A stretch of DNA of 9,054 nucleotides from Lachnospiraceae bacterium UBA1753 (GCA_002317595.1 DCHL01000027.1:1-9054), one strand, 5' to 3'. Shown: positions 1 through 7,815, counted from the stretch's first letter. Notes: generated by a model from the sequence alone, not told the origin. Made by a program: numbers and translations.

Positions 1-73
1 AGCGATAGACGGGGCTCGAACCCGCGGTCTCGACCTTGGCAAGGTCGCGCGTTACCAACTACGCCACTATCGC
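1..73 (-). tRNA. tRNA-Gly (anticodon GCC)
   Basis: Read on the minus strand, the segment folds as a complete cloverleaf. The acceptor stem GCGATAG pairs with CTATCGC, leaving a U discriminator at position 1. The D arm contains AGTTGGTAA. The anticodon stem is CGACC/GGTCG with loop TTGCCAA, giving anticodon GCC, which reads GGC/GGU glycine codons. The T arm is GCGGG-TTCGAGC-CCCGT, with a terminal G-U pair. The length is 73 nt and no intron is visible. The window ends at the discriminator base, so it cannot be seen whether CCA is encoded. A good sigma-A promoter lies 23 nt upstream of the mature 5' end. Confidence 0.96.
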
Positions 74-102
74 ATTACTGTTAACTGACGTCAACAAAAG
101 AT

Positions 103-131
103 ATATTACAGTAGGATTCGACGTTTGTCAA
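103..131 (-). promoter_or_regulatory. Sigma-A promoter of tRNA-Gly
   Basis: On the minus strand a perfect -35 hexamer TTGACA (126-131) is followed after exactly 17 nt by TAATAT (103-108), a good -10. Transcription would start near position 96, leaving a leader of about 23 nt before the mature tRNA. The -35 is one base from the last unit of the 22-nt AT-rich repeat, so that array occupies the position where an UP element would lie. Confidence 0.75.
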
Positions 132-132
132 C

Positions 133-256
133 AGTATTCTTAATTTCCTATTTTAGTATTCTTAATTTCCTATTTCAGTATTTCTTAATTTCCTATTTCA
201 GTATTCTTAATTTTCTATTTCAGTATTCTCAATTAGTATTCTTAATTTCCTATTTC
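133..256. repeat. 22-nt AT-rich tandem repeat, six units
   Basis: Direct repeats start with agtattcttaatttcc on the plus strand. Units are 133-154, 155-176, 177-199 (one extra T), 200-221 (one C-to-T change), 222-234 (truncated to 13 nt) and 235-256, followed by a stub agtat. There are no spacers, so this is not a CRISPR array. It fills the gap between the stop codon of the 1365-residue gene (270) and the tRNA promoter. Read on the minus strand each full unit contains GAAATAGGAAATTAAG, which resembles part of the 27-nt repeat at 7681-7815. No strong terminator for the upstream gene is visible here; only a 5-bp hairpin (262-275) without a T run follows the stop. Confidence 0.93.
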
Positions 257-269
257 AGTATCGATATCA

Positions 270-3200
270 TTATCGGCTGAATGTCATTGGCGATATCTTG
301 AACTTGCAGATTGCGAATGCGCCATCGCTTGTCTGAATGATCGCAGCTGCCTTGCCGGCATTATCATTTTTAAGATAAGCTACAATCTCAAAGTCCGTCT
401 CACTGATGGTTTCATTGTTTACGGAAACCTTGATTTCACTCTTATCTAAGGTGACAGGCTTTCCTGAATATGTGTGGACAGCCTTTGAGTCGACCATAGA
501 AGCCTTAACTACCGCCTTCTTCGGAACTTTCAGTGTCAGAGGCGAGAAGCTATAGCTGCTCTCTGGTTTGCAGGATACCTCAACACTACCAGGCACGGAA
601 GTCTTATCCGTCACATAATTCTTTGAAGGAACCACCTTGCCGGTAAGCGTGTCATAAACCTTTACTGTACCCTTGTAATTCACTGTGCAGACAACATTCG
701 AGGATTTATCGATATAGAATTCCTTTGATACCGCACCGGAGAAATTGCCCTTTCCCTTAATACATACAGTGGGAGCAATATTTTTTCCACGTGAATTGAC
801 AGCACCGGGAGCGCCCACTGCCTTATTATTCTTATAGGTTACAGTGTAATCAACGCCGCAGACAAGCTCGTACTCGCCGAAGGTCACTGTCACGGCGGGT
901 TTTACTTTTGCATTTCTGAAAACAGCCTCAGCAACTCTAATATCCGGGTTAATCTCAGCAAGATTTGCCTTTACTGGAGTGACAGAAATATCTTTTGAAA
1001 TTGTGAATGTTACATTGCGAGTTCCAGTGAAGTTGCCCTTTCCCTTGATGATCACAGTCGGCGCAATGCTCTTTCCCTTTGAATTAACTGAAGCGGGATT
1101 GCCTTCCTTCTTATTGTTCTTGTAGCTTACCGTATAGTCAGTTCCTAAAGTCAGCTTATTCTTGCCAAGATATATCTCCACGCTGGGTTTTACCAGCTTC
1201 CCTGTATATGCCTGGTCAGGAATCGGCTTAATCCACAGCGAAGAGAGATCCTTCTTTACAGTTATATTACACTCAGCACTCTTTCCTCCTACCGTGGCAG
1301 AAATTGTTGCAGTTCCTTCCGAGAGCGCAGTAACTGTACCTGTTGAATTCACGGATGCGACAGTATCATCTGAACTCGCCCATGTCACAGCAGCATCTTT
1401 CACATAGCTTGGCGAAATTGCGGCAACAAGCTTAAGAACATCTCCGATATACAGATTAGAAGAAGTCTGATTCAGTGTAACCTTAGTTACTGCGGAAACA
1501 GGAATGTCCGTTACCTGAACCGGATAATATGCGGCCTGCTTTTCCGTATCATTACTGTTGTCATGAATGTAGAGCAGTACATAGGCATAATCACCCTCAG
1601 CCGAAGGATTGGCAGCTGTTACATTTTTCGCAGTTACCACGCCTGTCGAAGAGTCAACCTCGATAAAATCATATTCATTATTTTTATCAATGTAATATGA
1701 TGAGCCATATAGATTTTTCTTATAGTAACCCTCATACCAGCGAAGCTCAAAACGCGTATTATTCTCAGGAACTGGTGCTAATGTCAGTCTGTCCGCTCCA
1801 TCCGGGATGTATGTATCACCCAACTTAATGACTGCTGAAGAAGGTTTATACGGACCTCCATCAAGCATGGCGTTCACGTCACCGATGGACACTGTATTAG
1901 GGTTATATACCTGAACCTGCCATGTACCAAACGTCTTAGCAGGATATGAGTCATGCGATGCCTTAATTGTCGTGTAACCTGTACCTGCAATAGTCAATTT
2001 AATGCTACCCGGATAAGTCCCGCCAGAAGCAGTATAGGCCAGATCTGTCGCTGCAGACTCCCCAACTTTACTGATGGAAGCCACAGAAGTGCTTGAGGAA
2101 GACCAGGTATGCGAATCCCACTTATTGACATTTACAGTATTATTGGTAATTGGCAAAGTAACCGTGCTGTCTGCCCCTACCTTCGTGATATCGATGTAAA
2201 TCTTTTTAGTCGAGTCATTTGAGGCAATGCCGTCAAGAATAAGACTATGTTCTTCAAGAGCAACGACTGAGCCCGTGAATACTGTTCTCTTAAGTACTAC
2301 TAAGCTCGAGTTGTAACAGTCATTCTCCGCAATTCGATAATACAGAATGTAATTCGAATCTGCTATGAGGGCATTGTTGTTTGAATCCGTGGAAAAAATT
2401 ATTTTTTCACCAACTGCTTCTGTTCCGGACACTGCCTTGTTCCAAAGTGCCGTATCAAGCGCTGTACTGTCTGGCAAAAGAAGATACTCCTGATTCTCCA
2501 AATCCTCAGAGTCAACTGTAGCAACGATTGAATTACTTGAAGAATCGTAAGCAACAGAAACGAAGGATGGTGTTTTCGCATTCGCTTTTTCAACAGTCTT
2601 CTCCGCTGAAACCACCTCGCCCAGTAGTCCCGCACTCGTAGCTTCAAGGCGGATTGTCTTTCCAATCAGGCCCTTTCCAATCGTAAGATAGCCGTTAGTT
2701 TCCACCTTGCCGAAATTATTGACCTCTGTAACAGGGTAGAATTCGCCATCCTTTTTGTATTTCCAGGTCAGCGTAAGACAGCCTGCACTATTGAGCGCCT
2801 TCAAATTATCGCTAAGGGAATAACTTACGGTATTTCCATAGCAGCCATAATTTGTCAGATAGAGACTGCCTGACAAAATATCCGGCTCGAATAAGACATT
2901 TGCATTTACCAGCTCATCAATTCCAAGCGGTGCCTGAAGCAATGCAATCCAAGCCTCTTTAGTGCCCTTGTAATGGACAGTTGCAAGAGAACTGCAACCG
3001 CTGAACACTTTATTGCCAAGGGATTTCAGTGTGCCGGGAATCGTAATCTCACTTAGGTTATCGCAGTTCAAAAATGCTTCATCCGAAATAGCTGTCGTCC
3101 CGGCCTCGATAACCACGGTTTTCAGGTTGTGACATGCACTAAATGCCTGCTCCTGAATTGTTGAGATATTCCCAGGAATAGTGACAGACTTAAGATTACT

Positions 3201-4367
3201 GCACCAAAAACAATCTGACGGAATAGTCTCAACGCCTTCAGGTATCTCTATTTCTTTTAATCCGGTAGAGTAAAATGCCGCTACCCCGATTTCCTGCAAG
3301 GAATTGGGAAGGGATATCGATTTTAAATGACTATGAAAGAATGCTCTTTCTCCAATGGATGTAAGTCCCTCCCTAAATTCTGCGTGACTTGATGAATTCA
3401 GTCCGTAATAGAATGCATAATCATCAACCGTTTTCAACGTAGTCGGAAAAGTAATATTATCAATGCCCGTACAATAGCCAAATGCGTAAGGCGAAATCGT
3501 CTCAACTCCGTTCGGAACGACGTAATCTCCGGTCTTCATTTCAGCGCACTGAATAATTGTCTTCTTGTCCTTGGTAAAAAGAACATTGTCAACTGCAGTA
3601 TAGTAATTATTTTTTGAATCAACTGTAATTGACTCAAGCGAACGAAAACTGTCCGTTCCCCTAGTCGCAAATGCTCCCTCTCCAATACTTGTAACACTGG
3701 CAGGAATATGAAGATTTTGTAATGTTGTATCACAAAATGCCAGTTCAGAAATGGTGGTAAGTGTTGAAGGAAGTTCCAGTTCACTCAGTGACGAACACTC
3801 AACAAATGCGGACTTTCCGACAGATACGAGGCCTTCGGGAAGGTTGATGGTCTCAAGCGAATTACAGAAGGAAAATGAATAATCGCCGATTTCTGTAACA
3901 GTATCAGGTAGCGAGACGGTCTTAAGCTTAGTATGTCTGTCAAAAAATGAATTATCAATTTTATCAATAGACGCACCTGACTCTCCGTAGGACGGATCAT
4001 TTTCAATTACAACCGAAACAATGTAATCCTTGTAATCAGGCCATGGTACAGAGCCATTAACCGAACTGAAGCACAGCTGCGAATTCGGATAACATGGATT
4101 AATCGTGAGAATAAAACCGGATAGATCCGAAGTTTTCTTCAGATTCCACCTCACATGGTTATTTGAAAACATACCACTCAAGGCTCCATGATTCAAATCG
4201 ATATCTTCACCTGATAATCCCTCGTTACCATCCGATACTTCATTTTCACTCACAGTGTCATCTGTCGCTTCTATTATTGAATCAGCACTATTAGCAAGTA
4301 CGGCGACAGACTGCATGGATGTAAGCATTGCGCAAACCAGTATGATGCTTAATATTTTTCTCCTCAC
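270..4367 (-). CDS. Secreted BspA-like leucine-rich-repeat protein with Big_2 and DYTV modules
   Basis: This is a 1365-residue extracellular protein. Residues 1-26 form a signal peptide (MRRK, a hydrophobic core, then LANS). A Ser/Asp/Glu-rich linker follows. Residues about 130-470 are BspA-type leucine-rich repeats (LRR_5): units such as LKTVSLPDTVTEIGDYSFSF repeat every 20-24 residues. Residues about 720-820 look like a diverged Ig-like domain. Residues about 955-1038 are a Big_2 domain (VTWASSDDTVASVNSTGTVTA). Two homologous modules follow at about 1040-1125 and 1130-1220, each with DYTV(S/T)YKNN and IKGKGNF(T/S)G, then a last beta-rich region to the end. BspA-like LRR proteins often act in adhesion or in binding host or matrix ligands; that role here is inference. 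No LPXTG motif, C-terminal membrane helix or obvious SLH domain is seen, so anchoring is unclear. The start codon is GTG (4367-4365), with AGGAGGGG at 4373-4380 fixing the start. Confidence 0.93.
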   Translation of the reverse strand: MRRKILSIILVCAMLTSMQSVAVLANSADSIIEATDDTVSENEVSDGNEGLSGEDIDLNHGALSGMFSNNHVRWNLKKTSDLSGFILTINPCYPNSQLCFSSVNGSVPWPDYKDYIVSVVIENDPSYGESGASIDKIDNSFFDRHTKLKTVSLPDTVTEIGDYSFSFCNSLETINLPEGLVSVGKSAFVECSSLSELELPSTLTTISELAFCDTTLQNLHIPASVTSIGEGAFATRGTDSFRSLESITVDSKNNYYTAVDNVLFTKDKKTIIQCAEMKTGDYVVPNGVETISPYAFGYCTGIDNITFPTTLKTVDDYAFYYGLNSSSHAEFREGLTSIGERAFFHSHLKSISLPNSLQEIGVAAFYSTGLKEIEIPEGVETIPSDCFWCSNLKSVTIPGNISTIQEQAFSACHNLKTVVIEAGTTAISDEAFLNCDNLSEITIPGTLKSLGNKVFSGCSSLATVHYKGTKEAWIALLQAPLGIDELVNANVLFEPDILSGSLYLTNYGCYGNTVSYSLSDNLKALNSAGCLTLTWKYKKDGEFYPVTEVNNFGKVETNGYLTIGKGLIGKTIRLEATSAGLLGEVVSAEKTVEKANAKTPSFVSVAYDSSSNSIVATVDSEDLENQEYLLLPDSTALDTALWNKAVSGTEAVGEKIIFSTDSNNNALIADSNYILYYRIAENDCYNSSLVVLKRTVFTGSVVALEEHSLILDGIASNDSTKKIYIDITKVGADSTVTLPITNNTVNVNKWDSHTWSSSSTSVASISKVGESAATDLAYTASGGTYPGSIKLTIAGTGYTTIKASHDSYPAKTFGTWQVQVYNPNTVSIGDVNAMLDGGPYKPSSAVIKLGDTYIPDGADRLTLAPVPENNTRFELRWYEGYYKKNLYGSSYYIDKNNEYDFIEVDSSTGVVTAKNVTAANPSAEGDYAYVLLYIHDNSNDTEKQAAYYPVQVTDIPVSAVTKVTLNQTSSNLYIGDVLKLVAAISPSYVKDAAVTWASSDDTVASVNSTGTVTALSEGTATISATVGGKSAECNITVKKDLSSLWIKPIPDQAYTGKLVKPSVEIYLGKNKLTLGTDYTVSYKNNKKEGNPASVNSKGKSIAPTVIIKGKGNFTGTRNVTFTISKDISVTPVKANLAEINPDIRVAEAVFRNAKVKPAVTVTFGEYELVCGVDYTVTYKNNKAVGAPGAVNSRGKNIAPTVCIKGKGNFSGAVSKEFYIDKSSNVVCTVNYKGTVKVYDTLTGKVVPSKNYVTDKTSVPGSVEVSCKPESSYSFSPLTLKVPKKAVVKASMVDSKAVHTYSGKPVTLDKSEIKVSVNNETISETDFEIVAYLKNDNAGKAAAIIQTSDGAFAICKFKISPMTFSR

Positions 4368-4444
4368 GATAACCCCTCCTGTATGATGTCAACTCGTTTT
4401 CTTCAAAAACTCCTTGAGTCCGTGTCATATGGATACATACAGTT

Positions 4445-4473
4445 ATGGTATCACATTGTTATCGTGGGGACAA
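4445..4473 (-). promoter_or_regulatory. Candidate promoter of the BspA-like gene
   Basis: On the minus strand TTGTCC (4468-4473) and TACCAT (4445-4450) are separated by 17 nt. Each matches four of six consensus bases. A start near 4438 would leave a leader of about 70 nt before the GTG. This is the best pair seen in the gap, but it is only moderate, and read-through from the ABC operon is also possible because no clear terminator separates the two. Confidence 0.4.
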
Positions 4474-4491
4474 TTACGTTCTCTCGAACTG

Positions 4492-4545
4492 GCCGCGTGC
4501 CTATGCTATCTCGACCTAGCCGTGTGCCGTATGCTATCTCGACCT
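4492..4545. repeat. 26/27-nt tandem duplication spanning the permease stop codon
   Basis: Copies at 4492-4517 and 4519-4545 share gccg(c/t)gtgcc, an optional g, then tatgctatctcgacct. The gene-proximal copy includes the last codons of the permease (AGG TCG AGA TAG on the minus strand), so the other copy repeats the end of the gene outside the reading frame. A weaker third copy may start near 4490 (AGTTCGAGA on the minus strand). No inverted-repeat terminator is formed. Confidence 0.8.
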
Positions 4546-5493
4546 GACCTCCTGCCTCATGAAGGAGACGTATGAGGTTCCAAAGCACAGGGCAACAAAT
4601 GCGAGCATTGCGGTCAGGTGCGGCCAGACCAGTAGGAGACTCTGACCGAGTGACAGGTTACCGGAGATAGCGCCGACAAGCTGTGTCATGGAAACAGCGT
4701 TAATTGTTCGAGCAGCCGGATTCATAAGGATACCTGCTGCTTCCCCGAACAGGTAATAGGGAGACAGACGGTTAATGCCAGTCTTCAGCGTAATGTTGCC
4801 AAGCTGGTTCATAGCAGACTGTAGGTCATTTCCCGAAACAGGATATAGTGCATCAGCAAGAATACCTGCAACAAGCGAAATGAATATCGCGCACAGCAGC
4901 CAGAGAGCTATACAGGAAAGCGCCGATGTCGCAGCGTGTCTGCACACAGTCGAGCACAGGATTGCAGTTGCAAGCCAGAACCCGATATAGACAGTGCAAA
5001 GCAGCAAATAGCACAGCAGCCTTGCAACTTCCTCGCTGCTAGGGACAAGTCCTGTCTTCAGCAGACCGACTGCTCCAATAAGTAATCCCGAAGAGAAAAC
5101 AAAAATCGAAATCATGAAGAGTCCTGCCAGGAACTTGCTGATAATAATGTTATCCCTGTATATAGGCTGTGAGATCAGTCGGTTGAGTGTCCCCTCACTT
5201 CTCTCACTGTTTATTGCATCAAATCCCATGAAGATTCCAATGAACGGTCCCATCAGTGCCATGAGCGCAGTGTAGGAGGGAATTGAATTGGCACCTGCTG
5301 TAAACAGTTTCAGGAATAAAAAATCATTGTTTATGGTCTGGCTGTCAAGTGCTTCTGCAATACCCGCAGTTGCAGCATAGAAGCCAGAAATCGTAATAAG
5401 GGAAATCAGAATAAGAAACAGCCCCATGCGCCTGCTCCTTATGAAATCAGCGGTTTCCTTTTCAAATAACACCTTTAGTGTACCAGAACGCAT
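4534..5493 (-). CDS. ABC-2 type transporter permease (NosY-like)
   Basis: This 319-residue integral membrane protein has about six predicted helices, at roughly 24-44, 72-93, 120-145, 158-182, 187-213 and 285-310. A longer extracytoplasmic stretch lies between the last two. The segment FDAINSERSEGTLNRLISQP (91-110) after helix 2 is typical of ABC-2 permeases, where it forms the cytoplasmic coupling region. The family exports substrates or remodels envelope components with a partner ATPase. Overall layout resembles NosY, although nothing else of a nos cluster is visible. The ATG start (5493) directly follows the TAA of the ATPase gene (TAAATG). Its ribosome binding site AAGGAGG (5502-5508) lies inside the last ATPase codons, which implies coupled translation. 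Two copies probably dimerise with two ATPases. The substrate is unknown. Confidence 0.93.
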   Translation of the reverse strand: MRSGTLKVLFEKETADFIRSRRMGLFLILISLITISGFYAATAGIAEALDSQTINNDFLFLKLFTAGANSIPSYTALMALMGPFIGIFMGFDAINSERSEGTLNRLISQPIYRDNIIISKFLAGLFMISIFVFSSGLLIGAVGLLKTGLVPSSEEVARLLCYLLLCTVYIGFWLATAILCSTVCRHAATSALSCIALWLLCAIFISLVAGILADALYPVSGNDLQSAMNQLGNITLKTGINRLSPYYLFGEAAGILMNPAARTINAVSMTQLVGAISGNLSLGQSLLLVWPHLTAMLAFVALCFGTSYVSFMRQEVRSR

Positions 5494-6471
5494 TTATACC
5501 GCCTCCTTTTCAAAATAGGTCCTGTATATCTCATCCAGATCACTGCTCGCCTGCCTCATATGCATGATGGTATATCCCTTCTCTGTGAGCTCCCTGGACA
5601 GTTTCATTCGCAGGTCATATTCCGTGCGGAGAACATACATATCAGAGCTATGCTCAATACTATTAATCCCATCCATCTCCTTGAATATCTTCTGCAGACC
5701 GATATTGTCGGGGTACACACTGAGTTCTGTGGTGCTCTTTCCCTCAGAATTAATCTGCCGTCCGAGTTCTTCGAGGCTTCCACAGGCCACCATCCTTCCG
5801 TGGACAAAAATGCCCATTCTGTCGCATACCTTCTGTACCTGGTACAGCTGGTGTGAGGATAAGAGAATCGTCCTTCCATCACTCTCCGCCAGGTCGCGGA
5901 TGAGCAGCATCAGCTCGCGCACGCCCTCAGGGTCAATTCCCAGTGTCGGCTCATCCATGATGATTATCTGCGGATCCTTCATCAGGACATCTGCTATTCC
6001 AAGTCGCTGTCTCATGCCTCGGGAATATGTGCTCGTCTTCTTATCGGCGGCATCCACCATATTGACCCTTTGAAGGAGCTCATCAATACGCTGCTCAAGT
6101 TCCTCACCGCTAAGTCCATTTATTTTTCCCATAAAACGGAGATTCTCGCGTCCTGTCATCGACCCATAGAATCCAACATTATCAGGCAGGTATCCGACCG
6201 CGCTCTTCACCCTGATTGATTCCCTGACGCAGTCAATACCGTTGATTGTGGCCCTTCCTTCTGTTGGCTCGGTCAGCCCAAGAAGCATCAGCGTGGTTGT
6301 CGTCTTGCCTGCACCGTTCGGTCCCAGAAGCCCGAACACCTCACCCTTGTGGATTCTAAGATCCAGATGATCGACGGCAGTGAAATCTCCATATTTTTTC
6401 GTCAAACCGTCAATGACGATTGCCTCTGTCTTTTCAGTCTCTGTATTCATGACGCACCTGCCTTTCCGCAC
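5494..6471 (-). CDS. ABC transporter ATP-binding protein (NosF/CcmA-like)
   Basis: This 325-residue cytoplasmic ATPase energises the adjacent permease. Motifs in order: Walker A GPNGAGKT (50-57); the Q-loop region GYLPDN (93-98), with Asp where Gln or Glu is usual; signature YSRGMRQRLG (149-158), where SRGM replaces the classical SGGQ as in many ABC-2-type ATPases; Walker B QIIIMDEP (168-175); and the H-loop His207 in LLSSHQ. A C-terminal extension of about 90 residues (235-325) is common in drug- or Nos-type ATPases. Two starts are possible. GTG at 6471 has AGGAG 10 nt upstream, formed by the last two Arg codons of the preceding gene. ATG at 6450 would shorten the protein by seven residues and has only a weak AGG-rich site. 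The longer form is given here, but the start is uncertain. Confidence 0.95.
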   Translation of the reverse strand: MRKGRCVMNTETEKTEAIVIDGLTKKYGDFTAVDHLDLRIHKGEVFGLLGPNGAGKTTTTLMLLGLTEPTEGRATINGIDCVRESIRVKSAVGYLPDNVGFYGSMTGRENLRFMGKINGLSGEELEQRIDELLQRVNMVDAADKKTSTYSRGMRQRLGIADVLMKDPQIIIMDEPTLGIDPEGVRELMLLIRDLAESDGRTILLSSHQLYQVQKVCDRMGIFVHGRMVACGSLEELGRQINSEGKSTTELSVYPDNIGLQKIFKEMDGINSIEHSSDMYVLRTEYDLRMKLSRELTEKGYTIMHMRQASSDLDEIYRTYFEKEAV

Positions 6472-6477
6472 TGCCTG

Positions 6478-7668
6478 TTATCTCCTGCCATATTTTTTTA
6501 TGATGCCATAGAGGCAGGCGATGACTGCGAGGATAATAGCTATGGCAAAAATTCCCCAGCCGGTCTTTGTCTTGACGGTAACTCTCAGCTCCACTGTGTC
6601 GGACTTGTTGTCGCAGGATGCAGTGATGTCGGTCACGTAGTCGCCTGTGATTGAATTGCTGCCTGGTGTGATGTGTGCCTTAATCTCCTGGCTTGCCCCG
6701 GCTGCCAGTTTATCAATCTTGTTCTGGTCGAAGTCAACCTTCCACTCATCATTTGCCTGTGAAGTCAGCTGGATATTGGTGAGGTCGATGTTTCCGTTAT
6801 TTTTGACCAGCAGAGTCACATCCGAAGATTTCTCAGCGTATGCGTCAAGCGCAAGGTTTCCATCCTTTGTGGTGACTTCAATATCGTACTTTCCAAGAAT
6901 CTTGACATTCAGGTCAGTTGAAAGGGTTTCCTTTGCTGATGTTGCGGTACATGAAATGGGATACTCGCCTGCTGCAACTCCTTCGGGGGGCGTAACCGTA
7001 ATCTTGACTCCCGCGCTTGCTCCCGCATCAACGTCCAGTGAAGAAACCTGTGTGTCATTGTTTGTGAAGGTCACTGTCCACCCTGCAGGTGCATTTGTCG
7101 AAAAATTATAGTTCTGACTGGTCAAAGAATTGTTAATTACTGTTGTTGAATACGAGAACACTGTTCCAGTAGTTCCCTCCTGATCGGGGTATTCAACTGT
7201 GAAGTTGCTCTCGCCAGCCTGCTGCTCGCTTATATTGACTGTGAGCTTGAGGGTGTCCTGAGCACCTGACTCCGTGGTTGCCTTGAGCAGTATGTCATAA
7301 CTTCCGTTTTTTACTGTATCATCAGTGCTGAGCGAGAAGGTTACTGCACCTTTATCAGCATCGCTCAAGGCATGAACCTTACTGACCTCATAGGTTCCGC
7401 TCTTAAAATAACCAGTGAACCCCGACGGCATAGCACCAGTCTCGAGGGTCACATCCTCGCCTGCCTCACCGACGCCATAAAAGCTCAGGTCAAAGTCTGC
7501 GGATTCGCCAGCTGTCAAACTGATTCCCGGGGTCGATGTGTACATCTCAAATCCGTCATCGGCCTTTGCGATGCAGGGCGACACAGCCATAGAATAGATC
7601 AGTGCCATGACCATGATAAGTGCAAATACAGTACGTTTCTTACTTGTGATACGTTCCAAAGTAATCAT
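6478..7668 (-). CDS. Membrane-anchored NEW3/CARDB-like exoprotein of the ABC operon
   Basis: This 396-residue protein has an N-terminal signal peptide or anchor (about residues 12-35, ending CIAKADD). The exterior part of about 330 residues holds three or four beta-sandwich domains, then a C-terminal helix (about 370-390) and a basic tail KKYGRR. Phrases such as NAPAGWTVTFTNND, LDVDAGASAGVKITVTPPEG and LLVKNNGNIDLTNIQL are typical of NEW3 (alpha-galactosidase-associated) and CARDB-like domains. Similar NEW3 membrane proteins encoded beside an ABC ATPase and permease form a recurrent cassette of unknown function. Here six bases separate this stop codon from the ATPase GTG. The protein may be an external receptor or scaffold for the transporter (inference). 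The start is uncertain: AGGAG (7669-7673) touches the ATG at 7668 with no spacing, whereas the in-frame TTG at 7659 sits 9 nt from it and may be the real start (393 residues). Confidence 0.9.
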   Translation of the reverse strand: MITLERITSKKRTVFALIMVMALIYSMAVSPCIAKADDGFEMYTSTPGISLTAGESADFDLSFYGVGEAGEDVTLETGAMPSGFTGYFKSGTYEVSKVHALSDADKGAVTFSLSTDDTVKNGSYDILLKATTESGAQDTLKLTVNISEQQAGESNFTVEYPDQEGTTGTVFSYSTTVINNSLTSQNYNFSTNAPAGWTVTFTNNDTQVSSLDVDAGASAGVKITVTPPEGVAAGEYPISCTATSAKETLSTDLNVKILGKYDIEVTTKDGNLALDAYAEKSSDVTLLVKNNGNIDLTNIQLTSQANDEWKVDFDQNKIDKLAAGASQEIKAHITPGSNSITGDYVTDITASCDNKSDTVELRVTVKTKTGWGIFAIAIILAVIACLYGIIKKYGRR

Positions 7669-7680
7669 CTCCTATCTTTT

Positions 7681-7815
7681 ATTACGGGGCTTCAATCCCT
7701 CTGTTCTATCACGGGGTTTTAGCTCCTTATTTCTATCACGGGGTTTTAACTCCTTATTTCTATCACGGGGTTTTCAACTCCTTATTTCTATCACGGGGTT
7801 TTAACTCCTTATTTC
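7681..7815. repeat. 27-nt tandem repeat containing an AAGGAG site, five units
   Basis: The landmark ACGGGG recurs at 7684, 7711, 7738, 7765 and 7793, giving periods of 27, 27, 27 and 28 nt. On the minus strand, the direction of the downstream operon, each distal unit reads AAGGAGTTAAAACCCCGTG, that is a ribosome binding site and, 10 nt later, a GTG. The unit nearest the gene is more diverged (AGAGGGA, and GTA in place of GTG). The gene's own leader ATAAAAGATAGGAG resembles the unit segment ATAGAAATAAGGAG, so the real ribosome binding site looks like a sixth, diverged unit. There are no spacers, so this is not CRISPR. Confidence 0.93.

Noticed and set aside
262..275. Terminator after the BspA-like gene
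   Set aside because: The hairpin has only 5 bp, is A/T-rich and lacks a T run.
2399..4006. Extra minus-strand frames inside the BspA-like gene
   Set aside because: They are out-of-frame readings of the LRR-coding repeats with no independent initiation sites or protein features.
5560..6073. Plus-strand frames opposite the ATPase gene
   Set aside because: They overlap the strongly supported ATPase frame and carry no domain or initiation signals; they are antisense shadows.
7607..7804. Plus-strand frame with repeated Ser-Arg-Gly-Phe
   Set aside because: It arises from reading the 27-nt repeat and the antisense of the NEW3 signal-peptide region. No ribosome binding site or protein-like composition.
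7681..7815. CRISPR array
   Set aside because: Units are contiguous with no spacers. The same holds for the 22-nt and 34-nt arrays, and no cas gene is present.
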